Notes under the pieces: model-generated | The model's input: the letters and a program-made list of their open reading frames with translations, nothing else | The model's database searches: none | What the model was told of the DNA's origin: nothing | Position numbers and translations under genes: made by a program | From: Crossaster papposus | Taxonomy: Eukaryota; Echinodermata; Asteroidea; Velatida; Solasteridae | Direction: 5' to 3' | Length of the DNA: 64,000 bases | Assembly (NCBI GenBank): GCA_037893245.1 | Contig: JBAIAA010000509.1 | Span: 124,001-188,000, forward strand | Part shown: positions 57,301 to 64,000 of the stretch, piece after piece | How the letters are laid out: every line of letters starts with the position of its first letter | How positions within the stretch are numbered: the stretch's first letter is position 1

Positions 57301-60300
57301 TTTAACGGAAGTGCTACTTCCGACATAGCTGTATCTTCTAACCGTTGGAGCTAGAGATTATCTGAGGTGCTCAAAGTGTTCAGAATAGAGTCTAGGTATG
57401 AGGAGGATGAGCAGTGTTCACTCAGTGATAGGGTTTTTACAACAATCACATTCCCTTGCATTTGCAGTACTTGCAACAATGGGTCCCCGCTACCCGGCAG
57501 GAACACCCATTTTTGCGCGCACATGCACTTGCCACGCGTGCAGGGATCTAGCAGGCCTTCTGGTTTTGAGATCACAATCTCAGGGACTAATAAACTGCCT
57601 CTTCTTACAAAACCATAAGACTCGGCATTCATAATCAAGGTGGCGTCTCTAAATGGGGCTTGGACCCATGCACAGCTACTGTTGGTAATAGCCTCTGTAG
57701 ATATGTTTTCTTGCATTAGTTGAGGTACATAATTTAAACCCGGAAAGTTTCAGTTATTAATATTTGGCAATTTCTGTATGTAGGTATAGTTGTATTATAA
57801 TAATAAAAAAAAAATAAAAAAAAAAATAAAAAAAATGTCAGTATCTGGCCAATTATGCCATTCAAGGGCGCTGGTCCATGCAAAAGTTAATTAAAATGCC
57901 CGTTTGAAAAGGAGAGTTTTGAGTTCACGTTTGAATGGCTCAATTTCATACTGTGCGCCGCTAGAGACTGATCTCTCTCCGTACATGTAGCTAGCAAGGC
58001 GGGGTATGGGGACGTGGAGGGTTCCGGATGATCTAAGACCTGGCCTTACATCGCGCAGATGAACCATGTCCTCGATGATGATCTTTAATTAGATTCTGAA
58101 CTGAACAGGGAGCCAGTGTAGTTGATGGAGAATGACGTGATGCGGTCGTATTTCCTACATCCGAGTAGTCGAGCTGCTGCATCAGACGATCAGACGAATG
58201 TGTTGGAAGAATTTGTGACGTCTTCTTATGCACGAGTTGAGTGATGACTTTGAAAAGTGCCTTTTGGTCACCTCCACAGTTCTGGATGGTATCATTGTAG
58301 AACCGTGACTTTGCTTGAACAAACATGAGCTTAACCGGGTGACGCTGAGCTTTGAACATATCACAGTGTATTTGAAGCCCAAATTTACGACATTGCCGTT
58401 CAAGTAAGCGACGCTTCTTCTTCTTTGTGCAGTGATGATGTCACTATATACCAAGGGATAGCTGGCCTGTTGACTATGGCAGGTTTTCCTGGCAGCGTGA
58501 TCATCAAGAAGCTGATTAAGTTCATTGTTGTACTGCTCAACCATTGTGACCATGGAGGTAGCAGGGTTTGTGACAAGTGAAGAGGTTATGATATCCTGTG
58601 AAAACCGAACCGAATCCATTGACTTAATCTTACGATACATGAACTTGATGATTCTTTCAAGTTTAGGTTTTTGCATGTTTAGCTGACAGTGGTCAGATAG
58701 CCAGTCAGACGTAGAGATGGACTCGATGAGGGTGTCTGATTTGGAAGTACATGTACTTATCAGATTAATGGTTTGGCCAGAAGTATGAGTTCTTTCAGTT
58801 ACAAACTGCTTGAGACTTTATGCATCAGTAAATCAGCAAAGAGTGATGTGTCATTTGAATTGGTATCGTTCCAGTGTCACCCAGGATGATGAGAATTGCC
58901 GCGAAAAGCACAAGGCGATCCAGCAAATCGGAGAACTCTCTGATAAACTCACTGAACAGAGGCCTCCACCTTTTGTGAGGAGGGTGGTCAATACAGCACT
59001 ACATGCAGGGTGCCCCAAAAACAATTACAACGCTCCTTTAGGTGATCGTAACTTCCTAAATAAGTGTTGGAATCAAACAATTCAAACGACAAAATAAAGT
59101 CAAATTAGTTGGCTATAATGTAAAGAAAACCGCATTTGATTCGGTTCAGTATTCACGGAGAAATGAGCGATTACGTAAAAGTAGTCAAAGAACACTTCCA
59201 TCCAAGTTTGCTCATATTGAGTGATTTAGACAGCACAGACAAGAAATGAATCAATACTTCTTTCAAAGATAACTTTCATAACCTTTAATCTTGTTCTCTT
59301 TTTACTTTCAATCTAAATAATATCCCAGGTGTTAACCAAGTTCAACATAATATTGCACATTTACAACTTAATAAAGGTTGAAGTTTGCTATCGCCAATTT
59401 GCGCAATAATTAAATCTATTATCACAATTAAAAACAAAATTCAACCATCTTATTTACTTTCTCGAGAGACTTTATTACTCGTAATCTTTCTCCTTACAAT
59501 GAGTTGTAATGTTTTGTTTTGTGGTTGTTATGAATGTCACGATCGATTACTACTCAGTACTCTAATGATATGAAGAAATGCATTCATCAAAGTATTAAAC
59601 AGTGCTGGCTAATTGAAAAGGGAAAGAGTAAGTAACCACCTGCACAAAGGAAAATCTGTGTAATACACAAACTTGGATGGAAGTGTTCGTTGACTGCTGT
59701 TACGTAATCGCTCATTTCTCCGTAATTACTCAACCGAATCAAGCGCGGTTTTCTTTAAATTATAGCCAACTAATTTGACTTTGTTTTGTCGTTTGAATTT
59801 TTCTATTCCGACACTTATTTAGGAAGTTATGATCACCTAAACGTGCGTTGTAATATTTTTTGAGACACCCTGTATGATACGGGTATGACTTGTAGTATGA
59901 ACGATGTCAGTCTGTATAGACTCATAAGAAGACGACTGCAGGCTGGGAGGCAGGCAGCGACAATCCAGATTTGAAAAAGAGGGCGACCCCACCTCCAACG
60001 CGGTCCTTCCTATGGGCATGAACAAATTTGTAGCCTGATGAGACAATGTCTAAGGTTCGTTAATACCATGCTCTTTTAATCCTTGATTAAGTCGGCCTTA
60101 TTGCATGCTGACTGGCAGTTTATTTTGCCAAGTCTTTTCATGGTGTGTTTCAATATAGATGGGTAGATTGTTCTTTTCCCCCTTTTTGCGTTTTTTTCCG
60201 CCTCTGCGGCTCCGGTGTACACGGCACTGATTACCAATACCCAAATTGATGATCGTTTGATAGACCAGACAGGGCAGACTATAATTAGTTGCTGTGGTGA

Positions 60301-63300
60301 CATATCAACAGCGAGTTCTTTTAGATCAGTATTGCTGTATTGTAACATAGTGCAGCCGTTTCATTTTTAGGTGACCACTTCGTGTAGATCAACAAAGCCT
60401 ACATGTACATGCACTGTGTGAATATTATGGCGTCATCGGTAAGCTACAGTACAGTACAGTCCAGAATCCGCAAACTTAAATCTTCTCAATCGATGCACTA
60501 TGGTTGTTCTAGCGATCGGAGTAGATCAAATTGTTCTATGAACCAAGGGGCATCAGTAAAAAAAAAAATCGATATCAGGTGTGGGGTGGGGTGGTCTAAC
60601 AGGCCTCGCGGCAAACTTTTCTGGCGCCAGAAAATTTTGCAAAAAGGGGTGGGTCTAACTGGATTTTGGAATGAAAAAAAAAAAATTCAACAAAAAAGGT
60701 GGGTCAAAACACCTGACTTGAACTACAAAAAAATATTTCACTCCATTTTTCGCCATTTTCAAGCATTTTGTTAAAATTTTCGTGATCAGTGACAGCGTCA
60801 GTGATCGAATTTTCAATCGAGAAAAAATAAAAAACTTACGGGCATTCTCAATTTCAAGTCCGTTTTGACTGCTCTCACGGTGTCAGTGTCGGACGACGAT
60901 CCTATTCTTAATATGCGGCCGCCGCATTCTGAATGAAGAGCGACAACCGGCGTAATTTACGGGTAATTGTCGAATTTTCCAACTCGGAAACATTGAATCT
61001 TTGAAAACGAAAGTGAAGATAATAGTACGCTGGACTCCGAGGAACTGAGGACCGGATGCGGACTGAGACTGGCGCCGGGCGCCGGGGATGATTATCAGTG
61101 AATAACTGCTGCAGCAGTTCGCGAAAGTGAACGGACACAGATTCGTCTATATCTGTCTGAACGAGCAGATTTCCATGGTCAAATTCAGAATGATCTCGAA
61201 AGTCGTTCCGAAAATTTCGATCTCGTCACGAATTATCTCCTGTCGAATTCCGAAAAATATATCCCGTTAACGGGGTGGGTCCGAACTTGAGTTGGTGAAA
61301 TGAAAAAAATATTTCCCGTTAAAGGGGTGGGTCCGAACTCCAGTTAATGAAATGAAAAAAAAATATTCCGTAAAAGGGGTGGGTATGGCATCCGGATATC
61401 ATTTTCAAAAAAAAATATCCGTAAGGGTGGGTGGGTCAACGCCGAAAATTTCGTTGGAATTTTCTGACCCGATATCGAGAAATTTTCTTCCTGATGCCCC
61501 TTGTATGAACGTTACTTAATTGTAGAAAGATAATATCCTGTAAAACTGCAGTGATCCGGGGCAAGATAAATCAACACTTTTGCAGGGACACAAAATTATT
61601 TTGTTTTAGCCATTTTCTTGTAAAATATGAAATTATAAATGTTACACTTTTCTATGACTCCCCTAAACAGGCCATTCTGAACATTTTGAGCATCTCGGAA
61701 AATATGTAGCTCTAACGGTTTAGAATATACAGCTATGTCGGAAGTAGCACTTCCGGGTCATTAAAAAAATGGCGTGGTTATTTTCGGGCAGTTCGCCTCG
61801 GATAGAGATTTTGGCACACATCCCAAGTTGTTCCCTTGTGTCGTATTAGCCTAAAACAGTTGAGTTATCATCTCCTAAATAATGTGCATACATGTCTAAG
61901 CCAGGTCCTAGACTATAGTTAGTTAATCGTAATACAGGCTTGAATTTTATGACGAGATGCGGAATCTCTTTGTTCATGCGCGATTAAACCGTTCATGTGA
62001 GATGCACTTTTATTTTTGTTTAGCAAAAAGCTGCTCGAAATGGCAGTTAACTAAAGGCTTTCGTTTGATGAAATATTTTGTTTGTATCGCAGAATCCAAA
62101 CCTATTGGAGATCTCGATATCCAGCTTGTCAACGGTAGCGCCCCGAACGAGGGCAGGGTGTTAGTTCGCTGGTCACCTGACTCGGAATGGAAAGCTCTGT
62201 GTTTTAATCCGTTTGCCCCCGCTGCCGTCGCCTACCAGATGTGCAGGCGGCTCGGGTACTCGTTCGCATGCGGCATGGATGAGGCAGGGGCGGGGCGAAC
62301 TGATTACCCTTCCCTGGTAAACATATCAAGCGTGCAGTATGGTATACCCTCCTGCTCCACGCACTCACATAACGTCACTGCTGGAGGCTGCGCCTTGTCC
62401 GAGTTACCTCCGTTTGTTCCACCCTGTGCGCATCCACAAGACACGTGGTTAGTTTGTGGATTTGCAGGTAAGCCTCAAACATGGAAAGTTACATTTTACT
62501 CCATAGCAACAAGATGTACTATAGATACTGTACAAATGGTGCAAAACGTGCCCTGGATGCTCAGTGCTGCCTGAAAAACTTCACATGATGCCCCAAGTGG
62601 GATTCAAACCCAAGACCTTTTGCTTTCTTGCGCGGTTGTCTTACCACTCAACCACCGAGATTGCTGGGGTCGGCTGCATGGCTGGTTTGAATAAGATAAA
62701 ACAGCGGGTACTGTCTCCAATCTCTGGTTTTTGTTCTCTCTTTTCTTGCGTATACAGGAATGCCAGATTTCGAATTGCGACTGGTTGAGGATGGGGCATA
62801 TGGTGTGACTGGGGGACTCGTCCAGGGCCGCTGCGGAGGGAAGCAGGAATGGGGTGCCGTCTGCAGCAACACATTCGACCTAGCAACTACTGGACACGTC
62901 GCCTGCCGCGATTTGGGACAGCTTCCCGTCATTTCGGTAGGGGAGGTAAACCCCGGTGCTGTTTATGCAGAGTTCATCGCACCCGTCTACACGCTGTTCG
63001 TGGACATCGGTTGCGTTGGGGAAGAGGAGAGTCTGAGCGAGTGCGAGCATTACTCACTGCGGCAGTGCGAGAGTTATGCCACTCTGGAATGCTTTACTGG
63101 TAAATTTATGACATTAAGAAATTGCCCAAAAGGCTGCTACCTCATCTTGATCCTAATCAGTGGTAGAAACAGTTACATTATCCGTTACGTCAATAATCTT
63201 CTTTTTTGGGGTGGGGGGAGTGGGGGGGGGGGGGGGGAGCACATCAAGTGTAGCTAGAAAGCCTTGAATTTCCTTCGTTGCATTGCCTGCTAGTTCGTTA

Positions 63301-63719
63301 CACATGAATATGGGGAACTTGTACACTTTTATTTTTTTCAGGAACGAGGGATATTAGCGATATAGACATCAGACTTGTGAATGGTAGCGCTCCCAATGAA
63401 GGGCGAGCTTTGGTCCGCTGGTCCTCAGACTTTGCATGGACGGCAGTGTGCTTTACTCAGAACTTCACCGACGCGGTGGCTTTCGAGATGTGTAGGAGGC
63501 TCGGGTACCCTTTCGCGTGCGGCAAGAAGGCGGCAGGTGCTGGGCGGACCGATGCTCCCTCCTTAGTAGACATACCAAGCGTGGAATATCTGACCACGTG
63601 TAGGTCAGACCCATACGATATCTTTGCGGGGGGCTGCTCTCTGTCTGAGGCGCCCGAACTCGTGGGCGCGCCACCTTGTGGACACGAACAGGACATGTGG
63701 CTATCATGTGGATATGCAG
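54333..63719 (+). CDS. Secreted SRCR-domain protein, 5' part (continues past the window)
   Basis: Coding exons 54333-54408, 62093-62467, 62758-63099 and 63342-63719, all joined in phase 1 with GT-AG introns; 390 codons so far and the last exon ends in a donor (GTAAGCT), so more exons follow beyond 64000. Residues 1-24 (MEELNIIRTLVVLTVAFNFC, then KAQ) form a signal peptide. Three scavenger receptor Cys-rich domains follow, one per exon. SRCR proteins sit outside the cell or on its surface and bind microbial or polyanionic ligands (family knowledge). Which exon directly follows the signal exon is inferred from phase; a missed exon in the 7.7 kb intron cannot be excluded. The distal part could add more domains or a membrane anchor. 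Confidence 0.88.
54463..54705. mobile_element. TTAA-flanked MITE, AAAGGGATCGTATACG ends
   Basis: TTAAAGGGATCGTATACGTT at the left, AACGTATACGATCTTTTTAA at the right, with TTGGTAATTA against GTAATTAC inside the ends. 243 bp. A family distinct from the one at 54885. Confidence 0.7.
54885..55251. mobile_element. TTAA-family MITE, full copy
   Basis: TTAAAGGTAGGATACACTAT to ACTACCTTTAA with TTAA on both sides. Same order of blocks as 6176-6545 but opposite orientation. 367 bp, in intron 1 of the SRCR gene. Confidence 0.75.
55279..55728. mobile_element. MITE, TGTGACCCGCTCCATCG ends
   Basis: TGTGACCCGCTCCATCGTAA, then TCAGGAATAA, returns inverted as TTATTCCTGATTTCGATGGA then GCGGGTCACA at 55697-55728. 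About 450 bp, non-coding. Confidence 0.75.
55735..56715. other. SRCR intron 1, nothing firm
   Basis: Only a short hairpin at about 55888-55960 (GACGGTCTTTAAAAA against TTTTTAAAGAC) was noted. No exon recognised. Confidence 0.35.
56722..56870. repeat. Hairpin-like repeat, ACACTGCAAAAACTGCGGTG start
   Basis: Related to 20878-21075 at its start. GGTGTTAAAT words recur, and TATATAGGAC matches inverted GTCCTATATA around 56775-56820. Confidence 0.4.
56923..56946. repeat. (TA)n microsatellite
   Basis: Twelve TA units. Confidence 0.85.
57351..57716 (-). other. Cysteine-rich reading frame inside the long-TIR element
   Basis: A 121-codon minus-strand frame next to the left terminus includes DPCTRGKCMC and, in a neighbouring frame of the same stretch, a further Cys-rich run. 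The spacing recalls CXC (tesmin-like) Cys clusters found near the C terminus of some mobile-element proteins. It is decayed and the parent family is unknown to me. Tentative. Confidence 0.3.
57836..59006 (-). mobile_element. CR1/L2-clade LINE, 3' portion with internal deletion
   Basis: On the minus strand, endonuclease motifs appear in order: FSEFIREFSDLLDRL, LIILGD, TERTHTSGQTINLI and SDWLSDHC. A linker with YNDTIQNCGGDQKALFKVI follows, then directly the end of the reverse transcriptase: AAARLLGCRKYDRIT, LHWLPVQFRI and ELKTLLFKRAF, then an A-rich 3' tail (57806-57835). Most of the reverse transcriptase is deleted near 58190. At least two frame shifts are visible (near 58820 and near 58110). 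Dead copy. Confidence 0.8.
59007..59873. mobile_element. 867 bp TIR element inserted in the LINE
   Basis: About 200 bp at each end are inverted copies (left CAGGGTGCCCCAAAAACAAT, right complement of CAGGGTGTCTCAAAAAATAT). The LINE endonuclease reading resumes on either side, so it is younger than the LINE. TA adjoins the right end and TG the left, compatible with an aged TA target. No transposase in the 460 bp centre. Confidence 0.75.
59874..60350 (-). mobile_element. CR1/L2-clade LINE, 5' portion of the same copy
   Basis: Minus strand: INCQSACNKADLIKD near 60090 (start of the endonuclease domain, compare LNCRS..NK), then FVHAHRKDR-type and VALFFKSGLSLP in several frames, then SIQTDIVHTTSHTRII up to the insertion. 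It continues as CIDHPPHKRW at 59005. Broken by frame shifts. Confidence 0.7.
60544..61503. mobile_element. hAT-like non-autonomous element with 7 bp target duplication
   Basis: TIR CAAGGGGCATCAG at the left and CTGATGCCCCTTG at the right, flanked by TATGAAC on both sides (60537-60543 and 61504-61510). The interior contains a run of units around GGGGTGGGTCCGAACT (60590-60710 and 61265-61440) and a GC-rich centre (GCGGCCGCCGC at 60915). hAT elements duplicate 8 bp; here 7 are seen. No transposase. Confidence 0.75.
62093..62467 (+). CDS. SRCR exon 2: SRCR domain 1
   Basis: 125 codons, phase 1 at both ends. IQLVNGSAPNEGRVLVRWS opens the domain, then AVAYQMCRRLGYSFACG and a late C/C pair (PPC, WLVCGFAG). 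Seven Cys are present in the exon. The usual GxWGTVCDD is replaced by DSEWKALCF, so the domain is divergent. Closely related to the exon 63342-63719. Confidence 0.9.
62758..63099 (+). CDS. SRCR exon 3: SRCR domain 2
   Basis: Phase 1 at both ends. ELRLVEDG, RCGGKQEWGAVCSNTF, ATTGHVACRDLG, DIGCVGEEESLSECEHY and ESYATLECF follow the classical SRCR order (WGAVC, ACRxLG, CxGxExxLxxC). Seven Cys in the exon. It is closer to the family consensus than the flanking domains 1 and 3. Confidence 0.9.
63342..63719 (+). CDS. SRCR exon 4: SRCR domain 3
   Basis: Phase 1 at both ends. IRLVNGSAPNEGRALVRWS, AVAFEMCRRLGYPFACG and AGAGRTDAPSLVDIPSVEY mirror domain 1 nearly residue for residue, so domains 1 and 3 arose by a recent exon duplication around domain 2. 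Ends at GCAG with donor GTAAGCT at 63720. Confidence 0.9.
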
Positions 63720-63924
63720 GTAAGCTCTAAACAAGGGAAAGGATTAAGTAAACTTGGAAGAAGTTATCCACATCATATTATTTTGGTAGCAATGTATATA
63801 AATAGTGGTTTTCACAAACAACGGGGAAAGTCTTACTAACCCATTTGCTGACGCAATCATTCTCTGCTAGAACCAAAGGGCCAACCTTTTGCCATTGACC
63901 GACGGAAACACAAACTTCGTCGCT

Positions 63925-63990
63925 GATCGACTGAATGCCTGACTGAACGAACGAACGAACGAGTGACTGATTGACTGACCGACTTGAGTC
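63925..63990. repeat. GACTGA/GAACGAAC simple repeat
   Basis: GAACGAACGAACGAACGAGT at 63944-63963 followed by GACTGATTGACTGACCGACT. In the intron following SRCR domain 3. Confidence 0.75.
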
Positions 63991-64000
63991 ATTAGATTAT

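Larger units (their letters stand above)
57078..61915. mobile_element. Composite element with about 300 bp inverted termini, 4.8 kb
   Basis: 57078-57400 and 61665-61915 are inverted relatives: CTAGGACCTGGCTTAGACAT, AACTTGGGATGTGTGCC, GGAAGTGCTACTTCCGACAT and GTGTTCAGAAT-type sequence in the same order from each end. The left terminus has a 20 bp unit (ATGACCACGCCCTTTTTAAA) four times (57227-57305), the right once. Between them lie a LINE, a TIR element inside it and a hAT-like element. It is either a long-TIR transposon later invaded by others, or two inverted copies of one repeat bracketing unrelated insertions. Confidence 0.6.

Noticed and set aside
57836-60350. Retrovirus or LTR element as the source of the reverse-transcriptase-like reading
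   Set aside because: The endonuclease motifs (LGD, SDHC), LHWLPV tail and A-rich 3' end are those of a non-LTR LINE. No LTRs or gag/env-like frames were seen anywhere in the window.
61957-62092. Alternative start of the SRCR gene just upstream of SRCR domain 1
   Set aside because: An in-frame ATG exists, but a strong acceptor (ATCGCAG at 62086-62092) and a phase-matched signal-peptide exon at 54333 give a better model.

Overview
The window reads as a gene-bearing but repeat-saturated stretch of an invertebrate deuterostome genome, most likely an echinoderm and plausibly a sea star (inference). Genes have short GT-AG exons and long introns. The three intact gene models are a membrane UDP-glycosyltransferase, an LRRC74-type leucine-rich-repeat/EF-hand protein and a secreted SRCR protein, all animal families. 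Almost all remaining sequence is small DNA transposons (MITEs and hairpins), tRNA-derived SINEs and a foldback element resembling the sea-urchin TU class. The coding exons of these three genes contain no frame breaks, so the assembly is accurate and broken genes here are probably really broken.

Layout. 1-3.9 kb: non-coding, with hairpin and TA-flanked elements. 3.97-10.82 kb (+): five-exon UDP-glycosyltransferase, 555 aa; its intron 2 holds a 1.64 kb foldback element with two nested hairpins and intron 3 a second foldback arm. 10.9-16.4 kb: repeats. 16.47-17.25 kb (+): intronless C-type lectin plus PAN/apple pseudogene. 18.88-19.17 kb (-): lone broken copy of the last UGT exon. 19.2-26.2 kb: hairpin elements, G-tracts and a 1 kb GC-rich minisatellite whose unit changes from 18 to 15 bp. 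26.29-45.61 kb (+): LRRC74-like gene with 12 coding exons found, 604 aa; its introns carry most of the SINE and MITE copies. 45.6-54.2 kb: repeats, including a 776 bp TTAA-flanked palindrome and two tandem palindromic elements. 54.33 kb to beyond the right edge (+): secreted SRCR protein with a signal-peptide exon and three SRCR exons, all phase 1; its 7.7 kb first intron contains a nest of transposons (a 4.8 kb long-TIR element holding a CR1/L2-type LINE, itself split by an 867 bp TIR element, plus a hAT-like element with a 7 bp target duplication).

The genes do not form a pathway. The UGT would act in the ER membrane on small molecules, the LRRC74-like protein is presumably an intracellular calcium-responsive scaffold, and the SRCR and lectin genes belong to classes used in recognition or innate immunity. 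No retroviral, LTR or Polinton element was recognised. Statements about homologous families come from memory of those families; no search was run.
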